NCBI GenBank assembly: GCA_964592095.1
Contig: CAZQER010000032.1
Location: 1-13,068, forward strand
From: EX4484-2 sp964592095
GTDB lineage: Archaea > Altiarchaeota > Altiarchaeia > IMC4 > QMZM01
DNA: 13,068 nucleotides
Direction: 5' to 3'
Shown piece by piece: positions 1 to 7,354 of the stretch (position 1 is its first letter; each line of letters begins with the position of its first letter). The notes below the pieces were generated by a model. The model was given only the letters and a program-made list of their open reading frames with translations. It was not told where the DNA came from and made no database searches. The translations under genes were made by a program, and so were the position numbers.

Positions 1-75
1 GAGATGTCTACAATGCCAAAGAAGGATATAGTCCCGATAACTGAAGAGGCTGCGAAGACAATAACAGAGGAGTAA
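1..75 (+). CDS. C-terminal end of an unidentified protein (truncated by window edge)
   Basis: Frame 1 is open from the first base to a TAA at 73-75 and gives 24 residues ending in a charged tail (…AAKTITEE). It uses GCG, CCG and GTC codons somewhat more than the downstream genes. It is followed by a T-rich tract, as expected after the end of a transcription unit. The piece is too short to assign to a family. It could be an intact very short ORF from the ATG at 4, but the tail of a longer gene is more likely. Confidence 0.5.
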   Translation, partial: EMSTMPKKDIVPITEEAAKTITEE

Positions 76-90
76 ATAAACATCTCTGTT

Positions 91-122
91 CTTATTTCTT
101 TTTTATAATTTCTTTCTTTTCC
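91..122 (+). terminator. T-rich archaeal-type terminator tract
   Basis: Immediately after the TAA at 73-75 comes a pyrimidine run with several T-clusters (91-103 and 109-122) and no clear hairpin. Archaeal RNA polymerase often terminates at such U-tracts, so this probably ends the upstream gene. A TTTAAAAT at 123-130 inside the same AT-rich stretch may be the TATA box of the next gene, about 26 nt before its ATG. Confidence 0.4.
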
Positions 123-151
123 TTTAAAATATCAGAATAAAATATAGTGAA

Positions 152-1780
152 ATGTTTCCACCAAGAGTATATTTAAAAAAGATTGAACCATTTTCTTTTC
201 TTAGTAAATCAGAGTTAGAGGATATAATAAAAGGTTTAGAATCTGAGATATTTGGTAAAGACGAGGTGATATTTAGAGAAGATGATATGCCCCTTAGATA
301 TTTATATATACTAAAATGTGGCAGGGTATCACTTATGGATAAAAAAGGACACGAAGAAATACTTAAGGATGGTGATATGTTTGGTGTGGCATCTATTATC
401 TCATCTAATCCACCAAAATACACGGCAATAGCAGAAGAGAATAGTGTGTGTTATCTTATAAAAAAGGAGAATTTTCTCAAAATTTTTAACTCAAATAAAG
501 GATTCTCTGATTTTTTTCTTAAACTTATAACAAAAAGATTATCCTCTCTTCTAACATTATCAAAGGTTTCAAGAGGATATGAACATCTGTATGCAACCCC
601 ACTTATAGAACTTGTATCAAGGGATCCAGTTGTTTGTTCTAAAGATACAAAGATCATAGATATTGCAAAATTGATGAGTAAAGAAAATGTTGGGTCAGTT
701 GTTGTAATAGAGAATAATAAAGTGGTAGGCATATTCACCCAGAGGGATTTGGCAAGAATAGTGGCATATTCTGTATCTGTTAAGGATGAAGTTGGAAAAT
801 ATATGTCCTATCCTGTTATAGAGGCAGGTGGAGACAGCACAATAATGGAGGCATATCTTTCAATGGTTTCAAAAGGTATAAATCATCTTGTAATAACAGA
901 TGATGGAAATATAAAGGGTGTAATATCAAGTAGAGATATTTTATTAAAACTTGAGTCATTTTCATCATTATTGTCATTATCAAGAAGGATAATTTCATAT
1001 GAGGAAAAAAATATGTATGAGATAATGCAGAATATTTTGAAGCGTATAGAGGATATCTCATCGAAGATAAATTTTTCAGAGGTTTCAAGGGTGGCTTCAG
1101 GCATGTATGATATGATCATTGAAAAAATAATAAAAAGGTATGAGAAGGAGTTTAATGTTGATTTTGCTTGGATACAGATAGGGATTTCTGGGAGAAAAGA
1201 GTTGGTATTCCCCAAAATACATTCCGTTGTTATTTATGAGAGTACAACAGCAAAAAAAATGAACAAATTTATAAAATCGATTAAAGACAGATTGATTGAT
1301 ACAGGATTTGATATACTATACCTCAAAATAATAAATGCAGAGAATATGGAGAGATTTGTAAATTCTAATAACAACTTTACAGATTTATATGATTCTCGTT
1401 TCTTTTATGGAAACAAGGAATTGTATGAGAAGTTTCTTGATATTTTGGCAGAAAGGGAGGAGGAAGCAGTGTTCTTATCTGCAAAAAAATGCATAACAAT
1501 GGATGGTTATGATTCAATTATAAATGGTATAAGAGCACTCTCTCTGGAATTCGGAATATGTGATATCAAAAATACTGAAGAAAGATGCAGGTTATTAGAA
1601 AAACATGAAAGATCTATCAATGATGTCCTTGAATCTTATAGGGTAATATCAGATATAGATATGAGAAAGAAATTTTATCATAAACTAGAAAGAATAGATA
1701 ATATGCTCTTGAGAGAATCAAAAAAGATTTTATTAGATTTCAAAAGATTTATTGGGAGGAGATATGGTATCAAAGGCTAA
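152..1780 (+). CDS. cNMP-binding/CBS/DUF294 protein with degenerate nucleotidyltransferase site
   Basis: A 542-residue protein with the layout of the cNMP-CBS-DUF294 family. An effector-binding beta-roll like that of CRP occupies about residues 12-125. A CBS pair follows at about 151-206 and 216-268, then a nucleotidyltransferase-like domain at about 330-400 and a helical DUF294 C-terminal domain to the end. Family members are thought to sense nucleotides through the N-terminal modules. The beta-roll lacks the usual Gly-Glu/Arg phosphate-binding signature, so the ligand is uncertain. The catalytic motif is broken: the family pattern GSxGRxEQ…TDQDN appears as GISGRKEL…KIHSV (residues 344-359), so both metal-binding aspartates are replaced. 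A regulatory pseudoenzyme is inferred. There is no Shine-Dalgarno site; TTTAAAAT at 123-130 fits a leaderless start at 152. The gene overlaps the next one by 17 nt, which suggests co-translation. Confidence 0.85.
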   Translation: MFPPRVYLKKIEPFSFLSKSELEDIIKGLESEIFGKDEVIFREDDMPLRYLYILKCGRVSLMDKKGHEEILKDGDMFGVASIISSNPPKYTAIAEENSVCYLIKKENFLKIFNSNKGFSDFFLKLITKRLSSLLTLSKVSRGYEHLYATPLIELVSRDPVVCSKDTKIIDIAKLMSKENVGSVVVIENNKVVGIFTQRDLARIVAYSVSVKDEVGKYMSYPVIEAGGDSTIMEAYLSMVSKGINHLVITDDGNIKGVISSRDILLKLESFSSLLSLSRRIISYEEKNMYEIMQNILKRIEDISSKINFSEVSRVASGMYDMIIEKIIKRYEKEFNVDFAWIQIGISGRKELVFPKIHSVVIYESTTAKKMNKFIKSIKDRLIDTGFDILYLKIINAENMERFVNSNNNFTDLYDSRFFYGNKELYEKFLDILAEREEEAVFLSAKKCITMDGYDSIINGIRALSLEFGICDIKNTEERCRLLEKHERSINDVLESYRVISDIDMRKKFYHKLERIDNMLLRESKKILLDFKRFIGRRYGIKG

Positions 1781-2366
1781 ATTTAGTGTGATAGATCTAG
1801 AAACTACATCATTGGATGTAAAAAAGGCCGAGATTCTATCAGTTGCTATACTCCCAATGATTGGAACCAAAATCTTGATAGGTGATTATTATTTCACTTT
1901 TATAAGGCCAAAAAAAATGAATGCAGAATCAATCAAAATTCATGGAATAGATACAAAAACCATAAAAAATGCCCCAAGATTTGAGGATGTAATGAATATA
2001 ATTTTCAAAAAAATTGAAAATAGCATTATTGTTGGATGTGATGTTGGGTTTGATATAGAAATTCTAAAAAAATATTTTAAAAACAAGAAACCAAGGTTTA
2101 AACCCGAATGGATTGATATAATCCAACTTGAGAAATTTTTAATCAAGCGAAATAATATTAAAAGAGATATCAATACATTTGAAGACATTTTAAGGATATA
2201 TAACTTAGATGATTCATATAGACATTCAGCATTAGCAGATGCCTATCAATCGGCACATATTTTCCAATTACAATTAAAGAGGATTATATCCTATGGAATT
2301 TCTGTTGATGAATTGTTAAGTATTGGTAAGCGAAAACACGAGTTTGTACCATACTATATTGGATAA
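1764..2366 (+). CDS. DnaQ-like DEDDh 3'-5' exonuclease
   Basis: A 200-residue RNase T/DnaQ-superfamily exonuclease. All three motifs are visible: ExoI IDLETTSLD (D11, E13), ExoII GCDVGFDIEIL (catalytic D97) and ExoIII HSALAD (H154, D159). This is the DEDDh arrangement, so 3'-5' hydrolysis of DNA or RNA ends with two metal ions is expected. The length fits a stand-alone exonuclease domain; no polymerase-binding extension is seen. I chose the ATG at 1764 because GGGAGGA lies just upstream (1754-1760). The longer TTG start at 1752 would place that site inside the gene. It overlaps the DUF294 gene upstream. The pairing of a DUF294 protein with a small DnaQ-like protein is also known in bacteria near acs and acetate permease genes. 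The substrate is unknown. Confidence 0.85.
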   Translation: MVSKAKFSVIDLETTSLDVKKAEILSVAILPMIGTKILIGDYYFTFIRPKKMNAESIKIHGIDTKTIKNAPRFEDVMNIIFKKIENSIIVGCDVGFDIEILKKYFKNKKPRFKPEWIDIIQLEKFLIKRNNIKRDINTFEDILRIYNLDDSYRHSALADAYQSAHIFQLQLKRIISYGISVDELLSIGKRKHEFVPYYIG

Positions 2367-2367
2367 T

Positions 2368-3759
2368 CTACATGAAACTTGTCGTATAGTAAAGATATTT
2401 CCCTCTTATTAGATTATGAAATTCAGATATTGTTTTTAATGAATCCTCAAGAAACTTTGATTTTATTTTCGGTATCTGTTTTCTGACATCCATATCATGT
2501 ATAGTATTTTTATCATTTCCAGAAAGTATATTATTAATTTGTATCATAAAATCTAAGTCTTTTAGGAATCTGTACCCGATCTCAAGATTTGATGCCAATT
2601 CCTTACTCAAAACCTTTTTCTCTTTTAGTCTTTCTATCCTGTCAAATGTATTTGTTTCATGAATATCAAATTTTAAACTAAGTACTCTTATCGGTGCTAT
2701 TAGGGGTAGTAAGGCATCATTCTTCAGATTAATTTTCTTCGGTTTTAATGGTATTGAAAACCCCAATGAGACATCAAGAGATTTTCTAAAGATAATCTCG
2801 TTTTTACATAAAGAATACAACCTCCTATTAACTCTCAGAAACAGGTCTTTATTACCATAAACATGTCTCATATCACCAAATACAGCCATATTGAGTAAAT
2901 CCTCAGATGATAATGTATATGACCAGTGTTCTATTATCGATAACCATTCATCTACATTCTGCACAAATTTTTCATTACCGACTGTATATCCTGCAGGACA
3001 ATTAGCAAAACCAATTTCCAATAGAGATGTGTGAATCTCATTACCTAATTCAACAAATTGTTTTTTATTTCCGCTATTGGAAAATATCAACGCATTATCT
3101 TGATCTGTTCTCAGAAATTGTTCCATACGACCTTCACTACCCATCACAAAAAATGAGAATTTTTCCCTGCTTATATTCATCTTCTTCAAAACTAATCTTA
3201 TAACAGATTTCATAATCTCATCATCTATCATTGTAATGATATTACCCATATATCTCGAGTTTATACTCTCTCTCTCAAGTTCCTTGGGCAGTATCTGAAA
3301 TGTATATTTTTGAAACTTTTCGTAGGAACTCTTTATTTCATTTATATTTCTTGCTCTTGAGAATTCCTTAAGAAAATATAGAGGTATCCTTGAAAGGAAA
3401 AACGCCAAATCCTTAATGGTTAGAACTCCAATAATTCTACCGTTCTTTTCAACCGGTAGATGTTTTATTTTATTTCTAAAAAAATCGGCAGTTGCTTCCC
3501 ATAACATACAGTTGGCATCTATTTTTATAAGAGATTCACTCATAATAGATTTTATATTCTCCCTTACATTCATTTCCTGTAATATGGCTCTTCTGAGGTC
3601 ACCCTCGGTTACAATACCACATATCTTTCCTTTTGAATTTTTAATGAGAACATAAGTGCTTCCCTCCTTTTCCATAATCTCTGCAGCATCTTTTATTGTA
3701 TTCATATCAGATAGTGTTGGAATCTTTCTTGAAACAAGATCTAAAATTCTCTGTTCCAT
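2368..3759 (-). CDS. CBS-domain DUF294 nucleotidyltransferase-like protein, catalytic motif intact
   Basis: A 463-residue protein with a CBS pair (about 12-60 and 72-125), a helical linker, a nucleotidyltransferase domain and a DUF294 C-terminal domain. The active-site signature is complete: GSEGR at 207-211 and TDQDN at 218-222, with metal-ligand candidates D219 and D221. Other family motifs present are CPAGYTVGN (254-262) and FGDMRHVYGN (294-303). It lacks the N-terminal cNMP domain of the paralogue at 152-1780. The fold resembles GlnD/GlnE-type uridylyl/adenylyl transferases, so CBS-controlled nucleotidyl transfer to a protein is plausible, but no target is known for the family. Its stop lies one base from the exonuclease stop. 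Its 5' end faces acsA across about 200 nt. TTTTAA near 3790-3795 (minus strand) could be its TATA box. Confidence 0.85.
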   Translation of the reverse strand: MEQRILDLVSRKIPTLSDMNTIKDAAEIMEKEGSTYVLIKNSKGKICGIVTEGDLRRAILQEMNVRENIKSIMSESLIKIDANCMLWEATADFFRNKIKHLPVEKNGRIIGVLTIKDLAFFLSRIPLYFLKEFSRARNINEIKSSYEKFQKYTFQILPKELERESINSRYMGNIITMIDDEIMKSVIRLVLKKMNISREKFSFFVMGSEGRMEQFLRTDQDNALIFSNSGNKKQFVELGNEIHTSLLEIGFANCPAGYTVGNEKFVQNVDEWLSIIEHWSYTLSSEDLLNMAVFGDMRHVYGNKDLFLRVNRRLYSLCKNEIIFRKSLDVSLGFSIPLKPKKINLKNDALLPLIAPIRVLSLKFDIHETNTFDRIERLKEKKVLSKELASNLEIGYRFLKDLDFMIQINNILSGNDKNTIHDMDVRKQIPKIKSKFLEDSLKTISEFHNLIRGKYLYYTTSFM

Positions 3760-3818
3760 GTTACACTTTAGTATTTAGTATTCATAGATTAAAAGTATAG
3801 AAGAAGGCATTTTATTAC

Positions 3819-3845
3819 AAATTCAGCAGCGCTGATGATGAATTT
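3819..3845. promoter_or_regulatory. Inverted repeat between divergent DUF294 and acsA genes
   Basis: AAATTCA at 3819-3825 and TGAATTT at 3839-3845 form perfect 7-nt arms around a 13-nt centre that itself contains the palindrome CAGCGCTG. It is the most GC-containing spot in an otherwise AT-rich spacer. It lies upstream of the probable TATA box of the minus-strand gene and upstream of the acsA promoter. A shared operator is possible. No run of U follows it on either strand, so an intrinsic terminator is less likely. Confidence 0.35.
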
Positions 3846-3879
3846 TAACCCCATAATCCTCCATAAAGTTGTTTGATTT

Positions 3880-3889
3880 TTTATTTATA
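3880..3889 (+). promoter_or_regulatory. Candidate TATA box of the first acsA
   Basis: TTTATTTATA at 3880-3889 would place transcription start near 3910, giving a leader of about 50 nt before the ATG at 3961. It lies directly before the tandem 15-nt repeats. GAGGTGAT at 3950-3957 is a strong ribosome-binding site, so this gene, unlike several neighbours, is read from a leadered message. Confidence 0.4.
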
Positions 3890-3891
3890 CT

Positions 3892-3922
3892 TTTGTAATA
3901 ATTAATATTTGTAATAATTAAT
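3892..3922 (+). repeat. Tandem 15-nt direct repeat upstream of acsA
   Basis: TTTGTAATAATTAAT occurs at 3892-3906 and identically at 3908-3922, a period of 16 nt. The copies straddle the predicted transcription start of acsA, a position suited to a repressor or tandem operator. The second copy runs on into ATTAATCAT. AT-rich slippage is the alternative explanation. Confidence 0.5.
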
Positions 3923-3960
3923 CATGAACTTTATTTTTACAAGTAATAAGAGGTGATACA

Positions 3961-5877
3961 ATGACAGAGGAGTTAAGAACAGAGGTTTTGTTGAAAGAAA
4001 AGAGAATATTTAAACCATCAAAAGATGTGTTTGAGAATTCAAACATAGCCAAGATTGGCGGCTGGGAGAAGGCATTGAAAGACGGGGAGGAGAACATGAG
4101 GGCATTTTGGGAGCGAGAGGCAAAAGAACTTGATTGGTTCAAGAAATGGGACAAAGTGTTGGATGATTCTGAAAAACCATTTTATAAGTGGTTTACAGGG
4201 GCTAAATGTAACATAGTCTACAACGCACTTGATAGACATATAAACACTCCCATAAAAAATAAAGTTGCAATTATAGCCGAGAGTGAAAAAGGAGAGACAA
4301 GGAAATATACCTATTATGACCTGTATAGAGAAGTAAATAAATTTGCCAATGTTCTAAAGGCTTTAGGAGTAAAGAAGGGCGATAGAGTTGCAATATATAT
4401 GCCCAATATACCTGAGATTGCCATAGCTATGATGGGAACAACAAAGATTGGTGCTATCCACTCTGTAGTATATGCGGGGTTCAGTGAGGGGGCACTTAGG
4501 GATAGAATAAATGATGCAGAAGCAAAGGTTTTGGTTACTGCAGATGGTGTAAACAGGAACGGTAAGGAAATATGTCTAAAAGATGTAGTAGATGAGGCAC
4601 TAATAGAATGCTCAACTGTTGAAAATGTAATAGTTGTTAAAAATACAGGACAAGAAGTGGATATGAGTGATGGGAGACATCAGTGGTATCATGAACTTAT
4701 GGATGGAGAATCAGATGAATGTAAAGCGGAGGTTATGGATGCAACGGACCCGCTATACATATTATACACATCAGGAACCACAGGTAAACCAAAAGGAATT
4801 GTTCATGTACATGGAGGTTACATGGTGGGAGTATATACAACACTGAAATATGTATTCGATATAAAACCAACAGACATATTTTGGTGCGCAGCAGATCCGG
4901 GATGGGTCACAGGTCATTCATATATTGTATATGGCCCTTTAATACTTGGAACAACAACCCTTATGTACGAAGGACATCCACTATACCCAAAACCAGATAG
5001 AATGTGGGAGATTATAGATAGATATGGTGTAAATATACTATATACCGCCCCAACTGCAATAAGGATGTTGATGAAATTCGGTGATCAGTGGCCTAAGAGA
5101 CATAATCTAAATACATTGAGACTTCTTGGAACGGTAGGAGAACCAATAAATCCCGAGGCATGGATGTGGTATTATGTAAATGTTGGGCAAGAGAGATGTC
5201 CCATAATGGATACTTGGTGGCAAACAGAAACGGGTATGTTCATGATTACACCAACACCGCAGACACCATTAAAACCGGGCTCAGCAACAAAACCATTTCC
5301 TGGAATACAGGCATGTATCATTGATAAGTATGGGAAAGAAGTACCTGCAGGTAAAGGTGGATTGTTAGCAATAAAAACTCCATGGCCTGCAATGCTTGCT
5401 ACTCTCTATAAGGATCCAGAGAGATACAAGAATGCATATTACAATATAAATCCAAGTGGATATTACATCCCAGGAGATGCAGCAAGGATGGATGAAGATG
5501 GTTACTTCTGGATACAAGGCAGGATTGATGATGTTATAAATATAGCGGGACATAGAATAGGTACAGCAGAGGTAGAAAGCGCATTTGTTAGTAACGATGC
5601 AGTTGCAGAGGCTGCAGTAATTGGAGTGCCCGACCCAATCAAGGGCGAGGTGTGTAAAGCATTCATCATACTTAGAGAGGGGGTAAAACCTAGTGACCAA
5701 TTGATTCAGGAATTAAAGCAACATGTAAGACACGAGTTAGGTCCGATTGCAATAATAAAGGAGATAGAGTTCGTTGATTCATTGCCAAAAACAAGAAGTG
5801 GAAAGATAATGAGAAGGGTATTGAAGGCAAAGGAGACAGGTCAGGATTTAGGCGACCTTTCTACACTTGCTGATTAA
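3961..5877 (+). CDS. acsA: Acetyl-CoA synthetase, AMP-forming (copy 1)
   Basis: A 638-residue ANL-superfamily ligase that converts acetate, ATP and CoA to acetyl-CoA, AMP and pyrophosphate in the cytoplasm. The ATP-binding loop YTSGTTGKPKG lies at 269-279, DTWWQTETG at 417-425 and the C-terminal PKTRSGK with catalytic Lys615 at 609-615. The tryptophan pair at 419-420 is typical of enzymes that limit the acyl pocket to acetate or propionate. PKTRSGK is also the usual lysine-acetylation control site in this family. The length matches full-size Acs. The start has a strong GAGGTGAT site 3 nt before the ATG. It ends about 11 residues earlier than copy 2 at 7355-9304, with which it shares four long tracts of near-identical DNA. 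A T-rich tract follows. Propionate or another short acid as the main substrate cannot be excluded. Confidence 0.95.
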   Translation: MTEELRTEVLLKEKRIFKPSKDVFENSNIAKIGGWEKALKDGEENMRAFWEREAKELDWFKKWDKVLDDSEKPFYKWFTGAKCNIVYNALDRHINTPIKNKVAIIAESEKGETRKYTYYDLYREVNKFANVLKALGVKKGDRVAIYMPNIPEIAIAMMGTTKIGAIHSVVYAGFSEGALRDRINDAEAKVLVTADGVNRNGKEICLKDVVDEALIECSTVENVIVVKNTGQEVDMSDGRHQWYHELMDGESDECKAEVMDATDPLYILYTSGTTGKPKGIVHVHGGYMVGVYTTLKYVFDIKPTDIFWCAADPGWVTGHSYIVYGPLILGTTTLMYEGHPLYPKPDRMWEIIDRYGVNILYTAPTAIRMLMKFGDQWPKRHNLNTLRLLGTVGEPINPEAWMWYYVNVGQERCPIMDTWWQTETGMFMITPTPQTPLKPGSATKPFPGIQACIIDKYGKEVPAGKGGLLAIKTPWPAMLATLYKDPERYKNAYYNINPSGYYIPGDAARMDEDGYFWIQGRIDDVINIAGHRIGTAEVESAFVSNDAVAEAAVIGVPDPIKGEVCKAFIILREGVKPSDQLIQELKQHVRHELGPIAIIKEIEFVDSLPKTRSGKIMRRVLKAKETGQDLGDLSTLAD

Positions 5878-5879
5878 TT

Positions 5880-5917
5880 ATTTAATTATTTTATTTCTTT
5901 TCCCTTTTATTTTTGTT
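5880..5917 (+). terminator. T-rich terminator after first acsA
   Basis: Directly after the TAA the plus strand carries repeated T runs, several of 4-5 T, without a convincing hairpin. This matches archaeal U-tract termination and separates acsA from the Hps-RraA gene, which has its own promoter-like box. Confidence 0.4.
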
Positions 5918-5925
5918 TTAAATTA
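5917..5925 (+). promoter_or_regulatory. TATA-like box for leaderless Hps-RraA mRNA
   Basis: TTTAAATTA at 5917-5925 is centred 26 nt before the ATG at 5947, the usual distance from an archaeal TATA box to the transcription start. No Shine-Dalgarno sequence precedes the ATG. The message is therefore probably leaderless and starts at or next to the initiator codon. Confidence 0.45.
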
Positions 5926-5946
5926 TAGATATAATTTAATATTTGT

Positions 5947-7245
5947 ATGGATATGACATCAAAATTTCCAATCCTGCAGGTTGCTCTCGATTTTGTTAAT
6001 CTGAAAAGGGCAGTTCAAATAGCAAAGGAATCTGTGGCTGGAGGGGCCGATTGGATCGAGGCAGGCACGCCATTAATAAAGAGTGAGGGATTGAATTCTG
6101 TAAGAAAAATAAAAAAACTATTTCCTGAAAAAACTATAGTCGCAGATATGAAGGTTATAGATACTGGGAGATATGAGGTTGAATCCGCGGCAAAGGCTGG
6201 TGCAGATGTAGTTGTTGTTCTTGGCGTTGCTGATGATTCTACAGTTAATGAGGCGGTAGATGCTGCAAATAATTACGGTTGTGAGATAATGGTTGATTTA
6301 ATGAATGTTGATGATATAGGGAAAAGGGCAATTGAGGTTGAGAAAATGGGTGTTGATTATATATGTATCCATGTTAGCATAGACCAACAAATGAGAGGAA
6401 TGAACCCAGTAAAAGAACTTGCGAGAATTTCAAAGAAAATAGGTATTCCGTTAGCAATAGCTGGGGGTATGAACACGGAGAGTGTAGCGGATGCGATAAA
6501 AGGAGGGGCATCTATAATAATAGTGGGAGGGGCAATAACCAAGGCAGAAAATGCCAGAATCGCAACTGAAAGGATAAAGAAGGTAATGAAAGAAAAAAGA
6601 CCATTAAAGAGTAAACTTTACAAAAAATATACCGACCCAAGAAAGATATTTGAGATGGTATCCACAGCAAATATAAGTGATGCAATGCATAGGAAAGGGG
6701 ATATGAAGAATATAAAGGGATTATCAGATTTTAAACTCATCGGTACTGCAGTTACTGTAAAAACATACCCTGGAGACTGGGCAAAACCCATTGAGGCGAT
6801 AGATATTTCTAAAAAAGGAGATGTTATTGTAATAGATGCTGGTGGAACAGGAAACGCGGTATGGGGTGAATTGGCATCTTGTAGTTGTATAAAAAAAGGA
6901 ATTTCAGGTGTTGTTATAGATGGATCAGTTAGAGATATAGAGGAGATAAGAAGAATGAAATTTCCGGTATATGCAAGAAATATATCGCCAACTGCGGGTG
7001 AGCCAAAGGGAATGGGTGAAATAAACATCCCCATAATCTGTGGCGGAATATCTGTAAGGCAGGGAGATTGGGTTGTGGGCGATTCTGATGGAGTAGTTGT
7101 TATACCAAAGGAAAAGGTGGTTGAGATTTCTAATAGAGCACTGGATATATTTGAAAAGGAAAATAGAATAAGGGAGGAAATAAGAAGAGGTTCTACCTTA
7201 TCAAAGGTGATGGAAATAAAGAGATGGGAAAAGGTAAAAGGTTAG
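5947..7245 (+). CDS. hps: Bifunctional 3-hexulose-6-phosphate synthase / RraA-like fusion
   Basis: A 432-residue two-domain protein. Residues 1-215 are an OMP-decarboxylase-superfamily barrel with the hexulose-6-phosphate synthase motifs: D15 in QVALDF, E38 in WIEAGTPLI, the D-x-K-x-x-D triad D67, K69, D72, and H142. It interconverts formaldehyde plus ribulose 5-phosphate with 3-hexulose 6-phosphate. In archaea lacking the oxidative pentose phosphate route, the reverse direction supplies pentoses. Residues about 230-432 are an RraA-like domain related to HMG/CHA aldolases, with GGTGNAVWGELA (299-310) and GVVIDGSVRD (321-330) carrying the Arg329-Asp330 pair. Annotations often call this half a ribonuclease regulator, but in archaea its real role is unclear. 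The fusion is known in archaeal genomes. No 6-phospho-3-hexuloisomerase gene is next to it. ATG at 5953 is an alternative start; TATA spacing favours 5947. Confidence 0.9.
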   Translation: MDMTSKFPILQVALDFVNLKRAVQIAKESVAGGADWIEAGTPLIKSEGLNSVRKIKKLFPEKTIVADMKVIDTGRYEVESAAKAGADVVVVLGVADDSTVNEAVDAANNYGCEIMVDLMNVDDIGKRAIEVEKMGVDYICIHVSIDQQMRGMNPVKELARISKKIGIPLAIAGGMNTESVADAIKGGASIIIVGGAITKAENARIATERIKKVMKEKRPLKSKLYKKYTDPRKIFEMVSTANISDAMHRKGDMKNIKGLSDFKLIGTAVTVKTYPGDWAKPIEAIDISKKGDVIVIDAGGTGNAVWGELASCSCIKKGISGVVIDGSVRDIEEIRRMKFPVYARNISPTAGEPKGMGEINIPIICGGISVRQGDWVVGDSDGVVVIPKEKVVEISNRALDIFEKENRIREEIRRGSTLSKVMEIKRWEKVKG

Positions 7246-7295
7246 ATAATATACATTATATACTTTAATATATTTAACAATCTATGATTAAAAGA

Positions 7296-7323
7296 ATAAT
7301 ACGATATTATAGTATTTTATATA
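7296..7323 (+). promoter_or_regulatory. Inverted repeat and TATA-like box upstream of second acsA
   Basis: ATAATA-CGA-TATTAT at 7296-7310 is a perfect inverted repeat with 6-nt arms. It is followed at once by TTTTATATA at 7315-7323, a good TATA candidate for a start near 7345. A repeat abutting a TATA box is where a transcription factor would block or recruit TBP. The rest of the 109-nt spacer is AT-rich, with other TATA-like stretches (7264-7276), so the promoter choice is uncertain. Confidence 0.35.
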
Positions 7324-7354
7324 CCATTTTATATGACAATTACAGGGTGATAAC

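Noticed and set aside
1752..1763. TTG start at 1752 for the exonuclease
   Set aside because: The GGGAGGA site at 1754-1760 is well placed for ATG 1764 and would be inside the gene with the TTG start; the four extra residues add nothing to the fold.
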